DNA of 64,000 bases from assembly GCA_943372995.1 (NCBI GenBank), contig CALSAQ010000003.1, positions 310,001-374,000 on the forward strand. The letters are read 5' to 3'. Positions 17,601 through 24,381 of this stretch are shown here, in pieces. Numbering within the stretch: the first letter of the stretch is position 1; every line of letters begins with the position of its first letter. Source of the stretch: CAJBVG01 sp943372995. GTDB taxonomy: Bacteria; Bacteroidota; Bacteroidia; Sphingobacteriales; Sphingobacteriaceae. Both the position numbers and the translations under genes were made by a program. The notes below the pieces were generated by a model. It was given only the letters and a program-made list of their open reading frames with translations. It was not told the DNA's origin and ran no database searches.

Positions 17601-18974
17601 CCAATGGCTTTAAGTAATGGAGCAGGAGCCGAAGTGCAGAGACCACTTGCAACTGTTGTTATAGGAGGATTACTTTCTGCTACACTTCTTACTTTATTTA
17701 TCCTTCCGATTTTATACGCTGCTACTGCTAAAAAAGAATTGATCAAAGGGAATAAATCTATTGCTATGATATTAATCTTTTTAGGTTTATTAAGTACAAG
17801 TCGGATAAGTGTCGCTCAGCAAACTATATCATGGAATGATGCGAAACAGAAACTCCTTAATCAAAATCAACTGGTTAAAGCCGAGCAGAATTATCAACAA
17901 ACACTTAATAAGAACAATATACAAGGTATAGAAATCCCAAAAACCGAATTCAGTATACAAAACGGGCAGTACAACAGTTCTGCTAATGATCAAGCATACG
18001 GTGTAGTACAAAGTTTTCATTTCCCAAGTTATTACGTAAAGAACTATCAGTATTATAACAGTCAGCGAGATTTATCTGAAATAAATGTAGAATTAAAAAA
18101 AATGGAACTTCTTTCGGAGCTTTATTATCAATACCATTCTATTTTATTGTATGAAGAAAAAGCAAAATTCTTAGTATCTGCGGAAGAGTACCTGCAAAAC
18201 ACCAAAAAAAGTGTTCAATCGCAATACGAGAAAGGTGTAATTAGTATCATGGATAAGTCGGCACTCGATAATGCCTACATCAACATACAAACAGAACTAC
18301 GGTTAAACAATGTTCATCTCGAAACTGCAATACAAAAATTCAATTGGTTAATGGCTGATAAAGAAAAAAATATGCCAAATGCTACATTGTTCTTTTCAGA
18401 AGAAATTGCAAATGCAGAAACGTCAGAAAATTCTTATTATATAAAAAGAATATTGGCTGAAAATAGAATTGCCGAATTGCAGTGGAGAACTGAAAAAGCA
18501 AAAACATTTCCAGACATACGTATAGGGTATACTAATCAAAGCCTAAATGGAATGCTCGATAATGGTCGAATAACAAACTCTTCAGATCGATTTCAATACT
18601 TAAGTGCTGGTTTAAGCATCCCTATTTTCTTTGGTTCTCAACTAGCAAAAAATAAAGTTGCCAAAGCGAATTGGGAAAAACATACAAGTATTGTTCAGTT
18701 AGAAAAAGAGAAACTCGCACTTGAAAAAGACAGGCTATTCAATACTTATAAAGAAGAACAAGAATTACTTCGTAAATACAACCACGACATTATTCCGGAA
18801 TTGATGTTAGCCTTAAAGGCATCCGCTTTACAAATAGAAAAAGGCACCATTAATTACAACACATGGGCTATGTACATACATCAAACTATAACAACGTATA
18901 ATGCTTATGCAGCTTTATATTTAAGAAGTCTACAAGACTATACTGAACTAAAAATGATTAATAACGAACTTTAA
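14625..18974 (+). CDS. Heavy-metal RND efflux pump (CusA/CzcA type) fused to a TolC-like outer-membrane factor
   Basis: 1449 residues. Residues about 1-1035 are a complete HME-RND transporter: AVPDITDNQAQIITVSPA at the start, twelve membrane helices, the proton-relay helix FGLIVDGAVIIVEAI near 404-418, porter loops, and the second helix bundle about 875-1035. Residues about 1065-1449 resemble a TolC/CusC protomer with long helices (SWNDAKQKLLNQNQLVKAEQ; LEKDRLFNTYKEEQELLRKY). Between them, about 1044-1064, is a hydrophobic stretch ending STSRISVA|QQ that looks like an internal signal peptide. The pump and the outer-membrane channel may therefore be separated by signal peptidase. With the adaptor encoded downstream this would be a three-part metal exporter. 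The metal (Cu/Ag versus Co/Zn/Cd) cannot be told. Confidence 0.93.
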   Translation: MLNAIISFSVRQKLIIALFTLGIILWGIYEATRLPIDAVPDITDNQAQIITVSPALGAPDVERLITFPIEQANSNIPGIKKIRSFSRFGLSLVTIVFEDDVDIYWARQQIAERLLQVQNELPDGIGNPELGPVTTGLGEIYQYVVRPKKGYENKFSQTDLRTIQDWIIRRQLLGVKGVADVSSFGGALKQYEVSINPARLQANGVSISDVFAAIENNNENTGGAYIERGESILYIRSEGLMKNFSDIENCIVKNTANGNPIRIRDVAKVQFAEAIKYGTLCYNADGQVAGAVVMMLKGANSSEVIKNVKTRIEEIKKTLPEGIELEAFLDRSKMVNNAIGTVEKNLLEGALIVIFVLVLFLGNLRAGLIVASVIPLSMLFAIIMMNMFGVSGNLMSLGAIDFGLIVDGAVIIVEAIMHQLSHSKKFNVINKLSQEQMNEEVKGSASKMMNSAVFGQIIILIVYLPIFTLQGIEGKMFAPMAATVAFALLGAFIMSLTYVPMMSSLFISKKIHHEANLAERVFFKIERVYQHLLDKVLHKSMISLGIVLSFFIFSIFILINMGGEFIPELEEGDFAVDTRVLTGSNLNTTVEATTASAKILLEKFPEVEKIVTKIGSGEIPTDPMPIEASDMMVILKDKEDWTSASSYNELAEKMSVELAKIPGVTAGFQYPVQMRFNELMTGARQDVVCKIYGEDLDTLAAYAQKLGNIVSSVEGAKDLYVEAIGGMPQMVVRYNRESLTQYGVNISDLNRVLRTAYAGDVSGKIYEGEKQFELVLRMDASIKDDVSSIEELLIPTPNGSPVPLRLLASIDIIDGPNQIQREDAKRRIIVGFNTRGRDVQSIVKELQEKVDKQINLPDGYYTVYGGAFENLVAAKNRLSIAVPLSLLLILLLLYFAFGSIKQSILIFSAIPLSAIGGIFALSARGLPFSISAGIGFIALFGVAVLNGIVLIAEFNRLKKEGWTDARKIVLQGTKIRLRPVLMTAAVASLGFIPMALSNGAGAEVQRPLATVVIGGLLSATLLTLFILPILYAATAKKELIKGNKSIAMILIFLGLLSTSRISVAQQTISWNDAKQKLLNQNQLVKAEQNYQQTLNKNNIQGIEIPKTEFSIQNGQYNSSANDQAYGVVQSFHFPSYYVKNYQYYNSQRDLSEINVELKKMELLSELYYQYHSILLYEEKAKFLVSAEEYLQNTKKSVQSQYEKGVISIMDKSALDNAYINIQTELRLNNVHLETAIQKFNWLMADKEKNMPNATLFFSEEIANAETSENSYYIKRILAENRIAELQWRTEKAKTFPDIRIGYTNQSLNGMLDNGRITNSSDRFQYLSAGLSIPIFFGSQLAKNKVAKANWEKHTSIVQLEKEKLALEKDRLFNTYKEEQELLRKYNHDIIPELMLALKASALQIEKGTINYNTWAMYIHQTITTYNAYAALYLRSLQDYTELKMINNEL

Positions 18975-18982
18975 CAATAGAC

Positions 18983-20122
18983 ATGAAACGTACATACATA
19001 TATATATTAGGACTAGGAATGTTAATCCTACACTCGTGTAGCAAAAATCCTAATGCAGGAACAGAAACAAAAGAGGAAACTGCTTCAAATATTATTGTTT
19101 TAAGCAAAGATCAACTCAGCAATATTTCTATAAGTCAAATAGGCTTGGTAGAAAAAAATATTGGTAGCATCATAAAAGCTAATGGAATAATAGATGTACC
19201 ACCAGAGAGCATGATTAGCATATCAGCACCTATGGGAGGGTATTTGAAATTTACCAAGCTATTGCCAGGACTTAAGGTAAGTAAGGGACAATTATTGGCC
19301 ATAATAGAAGACCAACAATTTATTCAACTAAGTGAAGAATACTTAAGCAGTAAGAATCGACTTGAGTTAGAAAAATTTGAATTCCAAAAACAAAAAGAAT
19401 TGTATGCTGAAAAAGCTATTTCAGAAAAAGCATATCTAGAATCGAAAAGCAAATACGAACTGGCTAATATTCAATTAAAGTCATTATCAGAAAAATTAAA
19501 GCTAATAGGTATCGACCCTAAAACACTTACACCTGATAATATTTCTTCAAAAATAAATATCAACTCCCCTATTGATGGTTATGTTTCCAAAGTAAATGTA
19601 AACACTGGGAAATACTTATCACCTAACGACATTTTATTTGAGTTAATTAATCCCGACGATATTCACTTGAATATCCAGATTTACCAGAAGGATATCCCAT
19701 ACCTATCAGTTGGTCAGAAAGTAATTACATATACCAACGACCATCCAGAGATTAAACACAAAGCTGATATTATATTAATTGGTAGAGGTCTAAACGAAAG
19801 CAAAGCAGTGGATGTGCATTGTCATTTTGATCATCCAGAGCACAATTTATTACCAGGCATGTTTATGAATGTAGAAATTGAATCGAGTTTGAAAAAAACT
19901 ACGGTTGTAGAAGAAAGTGCAGTATTGCAATTCGAAAACAATAATTATTTAGTACTTGCACAAAACGATTCGACATTTGAATTATATCCTGTTAAAACTG
20001 GTATTAAAGAAAAGCCTTATATCGAAATCATTAATCCATCGCAGCATCTGACAAAATCTAAGATTGTTAACGAAGGAGCGTATAAGATATTAATGGCAAT
20101 GAAGAACAAAGCGGAAGAGTAA
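18983..20122 (+). CDS. RND efflux periplasmic adaptor (CusB/CzcB type), lipoprotein
   Basis: 379 residues. Lipobox LILHSCSKN places the lipidated cysteine at about residue 20. The barrel-sandwich half motifs PMGGYLKFTKLLPGLKVSKGQLLAIIED and INSPIDGYVSKVNVNTGKYL flank a helical hairpin (about 115-175, EYLSSKNRLELEKFEFQKQKELYAEK). A beta-barrel and membrane-proximal domain follow with HPEHNLLPGMFMNVEI. This is the membrane-fusion adaptor that links the pump to its outer-membrane channel. It starts eight bases after the RND stop, clearly one operon. Its stop codon is followed at once by the 8-bp array at 20123. Confidence 0.93.
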   Translation: MKRTYIYILGLGMLILHSCSKNPNAGTETKEETASNIIVLSKDQLSNISISQIGLVEKNIGSIIKANGIIDVPPESMISISAPMGGYLKFTKLLPGLKVSKGQLLAIIEDQQFIQLSEEYLSSKNRLELEKFEFQKQKELYAEKAISEKAYLESKSKYELANIQLKSLSEKLKLIGIDPKTLTPDNISSKININSPIDGYVSKVNVNTGKYLSPNDILFELINPDDIHLNIQIYQKDIPYLSVGQKVITYTNDHPEIKHKADIILIGRGLNESKAVDVHCHFDHPEHNLLPGMFMNVEIESSLKKTTVVEESAVLQFENNNYLVLAQNDSTFELYPVKTGIKEKPYIEIINPSQHLTKSKIVNEGAYKILMAMKNKAEE

Positions 20123-20218
20123 TATGCTGGTATGCTAATATGCTGGTATGCTGGTATGCTAATGTGCTGGTATGCTAATATGCTAATATGCTAATATGCT
20201 GGTATGCTGGTATGCTGA
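20123..20218. repeat. Left arm: twelve 8-bp TATGCTRR units
   Basis: Twelve exact-phase units (TATGCTGG, TATGCTAA and close variants) begin on the base after the adaptor stop codon. The reverse-complement array is at 20662-20781, on the other side of the four-helix-bundle gene. If transcribed together, the arms could pair over about 96 bases. Confidence 0.92.
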
Positions 20219-20276
20219 TAAATAAACCTGCATATATGCAGTTGTATATACTGATTCTTTCAAATAGTTTTACGAA

Positions 20277-20627
20277 ATGAAAGAATCAATTCTATATAAT
20301 TTAAGTTATAAACTTAGTTTAGTTGTGCTTGATATTGGTCAGGATTTGGAAAAAATAGGATTTACATTTATTTCAAATCAAATTTCAAGATCATCAACCT
20401 CTATTGCTGCAAATGTTAGCGAATCTATGTATTCTGAAAGCTCAAAAGACTTTATTCACAAATTAAAATTAGCATCAAAAGAAGCCAATGAAACTAGTTA
20501 TTGGTTGAATGTTATTAAGGATAAAGAGTATTTGAGTGTTGAAGAGAAACTTTTTGATGATATTACATCCATTCAGAAAATAATTTCTAAATCAATCTCA
20601 ACTGCAAAAAGAAACTTAAAAGAATAA
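20277..20627 (+). CDS. Four-helix-bundle protein (23S rRNA IVS / S23 family)
   Basis: 116 residues, all helical by pattern. It matches the S23/IVS-encoded four-helix-bundle family: LSYKLSLVVLDIGQDLEKIG, the conserved QISRSSTSIAANVSES, KDFIHKLKLASKEANETSYWL, then a last long helix. Family members are known inside intervening sequences of 23S rRNA genes and as relatives of the diversity-generating retroelement protein Avd; their function is unclear. Here the gene lies between two inverted arrays of the same 8-bp word, so the ORF sits in the loop of a potential long hairpin. No reverse transcriptase or rRNA gene is nearby. A weak promoter (TTG, 20 bases, TAGTTTTA) precedes it. Confidence 0.88.
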   Translation: MKESILYNLSYKLSLVVLDIGQDLEKIGFTFISNQISRSSTSIAANVSESMYSESSKDFIHKLKLASKEANETSYWLNVIKDKEYLSVEEKLFDDITSIQKIISKSISTAKRNLKE

Positions 20628-20661
20628 ATTATCACTTGTATGCTTTTTACATAGCAAAGCA

Positions 20662-20781
20662 TCAGCATACTAGCATATTAGCTCATCAGCATATTAACAT
20701 ATCAGCATACTAGCATACTAGCATACTAGCATACCAGCATATTAGCATACCAGCATATTAGCATATTAGCATATTAACATC
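20662..20781. repeat. Right arm: fifteen 8-bp YYAGCATA units
   Basis: Fifteen exact-phase units (TCAGCATA, CTAGCATA, TTAGCATA, CCAGCATA and variants) are the reverse complement of the array at 20123-20218. The array starts 34 bases after the four-helix-bundle stop and ends just before a TATATTTG (20790-20797) that may be the -7 element of the next gene. Confidence 0.92.
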
Positions 20782-20789
20782 CTATCTAT

Positions 20790-20797
20790 TATATTTG
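20790..20797 (+). promoter_or_regulatory. Candidate -7 element of the DUF3467 gene
   Basis: TATATTTG fits TAnnTTTG and lies 25 bases before the ATG at 20823. The -33 region is occupied by array units and has no TTG at the expected distance, so the site is only a candidate. Confidence 0.35.
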
Positions 20798-20822
20798 TCA
20801 TCAACATAACAATCATCAAAAA

Positions 20823-21131
20823 ATGGAAGAGCAAGTAGAACAAAATCAAATAAATATCGAATTAAGCGAGGAGATTGCAGAAGGGATATACTCAAACCTA
20901 GCGATTATTACACATTCTAACGCAGAGTTTATTATCGACTTTATTAGAATGATGCCAGGTGTACCAAAAGCGAAAGTAAAATCGAGAATTATATTAACAC
21001 CTCAACATGCAAAACGATTAATGGCTGCATTGTCGGATAATGTACGTAAATACGAGGAAGTTCATGGAAAAATCAAATTAGAGGAGCAAGCATTTCCTTT
21101 GAATTTTGGAGGACCTACGGCACAAGCATAG
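20823..21131 (+). CDS. DUF3467 protein
   Basis: 102 residues. The pattern NIELSEEIAEGIYSNLAIITHSNAEFIIDFIRMMPG, then AKVKSRIILTPQHAKRLMAALSDNVRKYEE, is that of DUF3467. This is a small, soluble, widely conserved family in Bacteroidota with no known function. The ATG at 20823 is the natural start. It lies in the array-rich accessory stretch; another 8-bp array (21136-21167) starts four bases after its stop. Confidence 0.88.
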   Translation: MEEQVEQNQINIELSEEIAEGIYSNLAIITHSNAEFIIDFIRMMPGVPKAKVKSRIILTPQHAKRLMAALSDNVRKYEEVHGKIKLEEQAFPLNFGGPTAQA

Positions 21132-21135
21132 TTGA

Positions 21136-21167
21136 TATGCTAGTATGCTAATGTGCTGATATGCTAA
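21136..21167. repeat. Four 8-bp units supplying the next start codon
   Basis: Units TATGCTAG, TATGCTAA, TGTGCTGA, TATGCTAA, the same word as at 20123. The ATG within the last unit (21161) is the only start before the lipoprotein signal sequence of the next gene. Confidence 0.85.
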
Positions 21168-21967
21168 TAAGAGTTATTGCAATAATCGCTTTCATTACTT
21201 CGTTTTGGGGCTGTACCAAAGACAAAGAAGTAGCTATTGTTCCTTTTACTGGGAATGATATTGACAGCATAGTATACTATCAAGACCGTACTGGTTATAC
21301 GGCAACTTCTGCAATAAAATATACATACTCTAAGGATAAAGATACAATAACAGAGAAATGGTATGAACGTATTCCTGGCTCTGAAAAATTATCTCCTTAT
21401 AAATACGAAGTAATTCCCATAACTAATAACAAGATTATTTTACTTGGAACGTATTATGACGATTCGTGTTATTATACTTATTTTTTAAATAATAGTAAAT
21501 GCATTATTGCTCATACTGTCACAAGTTTTAATAATGTATTATATGACAGCGCCGTATATAAATACGATAACAATAACTCTTTAGAAAGCATTCATGAATA
21601 CCGCTATCTAAGTGCCATAAACTTGTTTGACACTTTTACAACTAAATATAGTTGGTCGGGAGGAAATATTAGCCAAACAAAATACTCACGTAAATCATCA
21701 ATTGCAGATTATAACACAGAATCATACACAAATTTTACTTATACTAATTTCCTTAATCCACTCAGCTATTATTATATTAATAACAATGCCCATTCTTTCA
21801 TGAAATTTGGAAGATCAAACAAAAATCTTTTATCTTCAGAAACAAAATACACCGAATTTGAAGCTACTAGTAAAGCTTATAATTACGCATTAGTTCCTAG
21901 CGAAAATTCATATTTAACAAATGTTGTTCCACTTCAAAACATGACTTATAGAGTATTCTATAAATAG
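21161..21967 (+). CDS. Lipoprotein of unknown function, tandem copy 1
   Basis: 268 residues. A short hydrophobic signal ends at FWGC, so C18 should be lipidated. The mature part begins TKDKEVAIVPFTGNDIDSIVYY and is rich in Y, N, S and T, with recurring beta-type segments such as KYTYSKDKDTITEKWYE and SYTNFTYTNFLNPLSYYY, ending in a strand-like YRVFYK. This suggests an extracytoplasmic beta-rich fold resembling repeat proteins with YxYDxxNR-like strands, though no named family is claimed. It is a paralogue of the next gene, seven bases downstream, with the same length and motif order. Its start codon lies inside a word array. Confidence 0.7.
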   Translation: MLIRVIAIIAFITSFWGCTKDKEVAIVPFTGNDIDSIVYYQDRTGYTATSAIKYTYSKDKDTITEKWYERIPGSEKLSPYKYEVIPITNNKIILLGTYYDDSCYYTYFLNNSKCIIAHTVTSFNNVLYDSAVYKYDNNNSLESIHEYRYLSAINLFDTFTTKYSWSGGNISQTKYSRKSSIADYNTESYTNFTYTNFLNPLSYYYINNNAHSFMKFGRSNKNLLSSETKYTEFEATSKAYNYALVPSENSYLTNVVPLQNMTYRVFYK

Positions 21968-21974
21968 ATTTCTT

Positions 21975-22781
21975 ATGAAACAAATTACAATTTTATTTTT
22001 CATAATAGTGCTTAGCGCTTGCACCAAAGACGAAGAAGTTGGTATTATACCATTTTCAGGAAATGATGTTGATAGCATTGTTTTTTATAGTGTTACAGGC
22101 ACCGATACTACACCATACTATGCTAAGAAGTTTACTTATTCTGAAGATAAAAATACATATACTGAACAGTGGTATGAGAAGATTGGGAATCAACCGGATT
22201 TAATTCCTACTGCGAAGCACACCTATTCTATTATAAACAATAGAATTATTATTAATAATATTTTTTTAGGTGATACTACTACTTACATGTATCTTCTAAA
22301 TAGCAATAAATGTGTAATAAGGAGAACATCAAAAAACGATAGAGGTGAATTGCTAGACAGTATAGTATATAACTATTACAACGACAACTACCTACAAAAA
22401 GCTGAACAATACTCTTTCAATCGTGATGGAGAAATAACGAGGATAGACACGATTACAAGTATCTATTCTTGGTCTGACGGGAATATTGTTCGAGCACATA
22501 ACTTAGGGAAATTTTCTAACTCGGAACACTCCGAATCATACACTAATTACACTCCTAGCAATTTACCAAATCCACTTGCCTATAATTATTTGACAAGTCC
22601 GCTCTATCCTTTCTTAAAGTACGGTAGATCATCTAGAAATTTGATTTTAAATGAAGTGAGTTTTTACGAATTTGAGACATCAAGTACAAGTTATACTTAC
22701 ACCTTATACCCAAGCAACAATTCGTATTTAACCGAATTAAACCCGCCAAGCAATTCGAAGTATAAAATCTATTATAAATAA
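21975..22781 (+). CDS. Lipoprotein of unknown function, tandem copy 2
   Basis: 268 residues, paralogue of the preceding gene. Signal and lipobox end at VLSAC (C16). The mature N-terminus TKDEEVGIIPFSGNDVDSIV mirrors TKDKEVAIVPFTGNDIDSIV in copy 1. Shared later blocks include KFTYSEDKNTYTEQWYE, SESYTNYTPSNLPNPLAYNY, FLKYGRSSRNL and the closing YKIYYK. The two probably arose by duplication and then diverged, so the anchor and the strand framework are kept while the middle varies. Function unknown. They are co-oriented with the DUF3467 gene and convergent with the porin. Confidence 0.7.
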   Translation: MKQITILFFIIVLSACTKDEEVGIIPFSGNDVDSIVFYSVTGTDTTPYYAKKFTYSEDKNTYTEQWYEKIGNQPDLIPTAKHTYSIINNRIIINNIFLGDTTTYMYLLNSNKCVIRRTSKNDRGELLDSIVYNYYNDNYLQKAEQYSFNRDGEITRIDTITSIYSWSDGNIVRAHNLGKFSNSEHSESYTNYTPSNLPNPLAYNYLTSPLYPFLKYGRSSRNLILNEVSFYEFETSSTSYTYTLYPSNNSYLTELNPPSNSKYKIYYK

Positions 22782-22815
22782 AATAATAGCTATTTTAGAT
22801 AATCTTAACCTTTCG

Positions 22816-22835
22816 AATTGGCTAATTGGCTAATT
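22816..22835. repeat. Short 8-bp word array at the porin stop
   Basis: Two and a half units of AATTGGCT end inside the porin stop codon (22834-22836 on the minus strand). It is short and could be chance, but it fits the placement of the other arrays. Confidence 0.5.
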
Positions 22836-24072
22836 AAAAATTAATCTGAGCCTGCAATCGCAATAAATTTCCTTGTTGAATATTATTAGGTAATTTAAAA
22901 TCTTCGAATCTTCTTTTAGAAATAGTATACATGGTTACCAATTCGAAAGTTGGATTAGGTTGCCACTCTACTCCTATTTCTAGTTCTCTAACATTATAAC
23001 TTCTTGTATCTAGTTCATGCTTTTTACCTCCATCAAAATATTGAAAGCGAGTAAACGGAATAAAGATTTGATTTTTATATTTAGCAAGATAGGATAGTGT
23101 GATGTATCCTCCATTTAGTTTTTGTACGGTTATAGAATCAGAAACCACATTTGATTCTGGATTGTTAACAGCACCAAATTCTGGTCCTTCTCCAACATTA
23201 TATTCAGCTTGTATTCCAAATGGTTTTGGATATAACACAAAAGTTGCTGCAACTCTTCTATCGATATAATTTCTATCTTTTACTACTCCTACACCTGCAG
23301 ACACTTGATCTGATGTTACTACATATTTTCCTGTATATGCTTGTAATGATGCTTCTATAATCTGTGATCCATACTCAAAAGGATAAGTAATTCTAGATAC
23401 TATATGAGGCTCATTGTTTTGTTCTGGTTTATTTGCTGTTTGTCCGTTATACAAACCGAAAGCAAAAATTCCATAATCGCCTGAACCTTTCAAACCATCT
23501 CTCACTAAAGCCGAGAAAAGTTTACGTTTACTTTCTGGTGCCCAATAGAAAAACGCGCCCATATCTCGCTCATTACTCAACGCGCTATTTAAGCCATCAT
23601 TACGATCTAAAGGAATACGATTCTGACTAGACTGCATATTTTCGAATCCAAAAGGGACTTTACTTTGTCCTATTCTTAATCTGAATTCATTTTTATCATC
23701 AAACCCTAAATCTACATAAGCATCACGTAGTTGTCCAAAATGTAATCCTGTAGAAGATGCCGAACTAGCAAAATCCGGTTGTATATAAATATATACTCGT
23801 TTACTTACTTGCCCGAAAAAAATGATACGCATCCTTCTCATAAAAAAGCCACCATTCTCTCCCCAGCTCCTATCACATTGTTCGCATTTTAATTGGCTAT
23901 TTGTTTCTAACAAACGATTATAACGCACTTGAGTATAGCCACGAATAGAAATACTCTCATACCACGACTTAGCCTTTTTTACAGGGGCTAGACTTAAATC
24001 ATTTTGAGCATAAGATGCAGTACTTATTATTAATAATAAGACAAATAAAGCCAGGCTAATTCTACGTATCAT
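22834..24072 (-). CDS. OprO/OprP-type porin
   Basis: 412 residues with a signal peptide (about 1-22, ending at ASYA). The N-terminus SISIRGYTQVRYNRLLETN, then FFMRRMRIIFFGQVSKRVYIYIQPDFA and the strand pair LRIGQSKVPFGFENMQSSQNRIPLDR, match the phosphate-selective porin O/P family. Alternating aromatic strands continue to the final residues RLQAQINF, the usual outer-membrane barrel end. Two cysteines (CEQC near 43-46) in the first loop are unusual and could form a disulphide. The true substrate is not known for Bacteroidota members. Two TAATTTTG elements (24142-24149, 24153-24160) upstream are possible -7 sites. Confidence 0.85.
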   Translation of the reverse strand: MIRRISLALFVLLLIISTASYAQNDLSLAPVKKAKSWYESISIRGYTQVRYNRLLETNSQLKCEQCDRSWGENGGFFMRRMRIIFFGQVSKRVYIYIQPDFASSASSTGLHFGQLRDAYVDLGFDDKNEFRLRIGQSKVPFGFENMQSSQNRIPLDRNDGLNSALSNERDMGAFFYWAPESKRKLFSALVRDGLKGSGDYGIFAFGLYNGQTANKPEQNNEPHIVSRITYPFEYGSQIIEASLQAYTGKYVVTSDQVSAGVGVVKDRNYIDRRVAATFVLYPKPFGIQAEYNVGEGPEFGAVNNPESNVVSDSITVQKLNGGYITLSYLAKYKNQIFIPFTRFQYFDGGKKHELDTRSYNVRELEIGVEWQPNPTFELVTMYTISKRRFEDFKLPNNIQQGNLLRLQAQINF

Positions 24073-24212
24073 ATTAATTTTATGTGCTTTTAATATTAAC
24101 TGCTTAACATAAATTATATATTATATTAATATTAATGCAGGCAAAATTAACACAAAATTAATACTAGAAAATGACTTAACGGATTAGTAATAAAATGTTA
24201 ACATTAAATTAA

Positions 24213-24284
24213 CATGCTAGTATGCTGATATGCTAGTATGCTGATATACTGGTATGCTGATATACTGGTATGCTGATATACTGA
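24213..24284. repeat. Nine 8-bp TATGCTGA/TATACTGG units
   Basis: The 309-base gap between the porin start and the rpoC stop (24073-24381) holds, in order, AT-rich promoter-like sequence, this array, a terminator and a second array. This array is a relative of the TATGCTRR family but has only one orientation, with no inverted partner in the gap. It ends 13 bases before the terminator. Confidence 0.88.
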
Positions 24285-24297
24285 TTGCTGAGGTTTT

Positions 24298-24336
24298 AAA
24301 AAAAAGCCTTCCCGAATTAACGGAAAGGCTTTTTTA
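24298..24336 (-). terminator. Rho-independent terminator after rpoC
   Basis: A stem of AAAAAGCCTT(T)CCG with its complement, flanked by A- and T-runs on both sides. On the minus strand it follows rpoC and ends in a T-run. It could also act on the plus strand. Confidence 0.85.
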
Positions 24337-24341
24337 GATAT

Positions 24342-24381
24342 TATTCGAGCACACGAATTAACGAGCACACGAACAAATGAA
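24342..24381. repeat. Five 8-bp units abutting the rpoC stop codon
   Basis: TATTCGAG, CACACGAA, TTAACGAG, CACACGAA, CAAATGAA, then the stop codon at 24382-24384 with no base between. CACACGAA and the TTAAxGAG unit are shared with the array at the motB-like stop (1601-1648). Confidence 0.85.

Noticed and set aside
20277..20627. Avd protein of a diversity-generating retroelement
   Set aside because: No reverse transcriptase, template repeat or variable repeat is visible, and the sequence fits the S23/IVS branch as well or better.
20123..20781. CRISPR array
   Set aside because: The 8-bp units follow each other without unique spacers, the two arms are inverted, and no cas gene is present.
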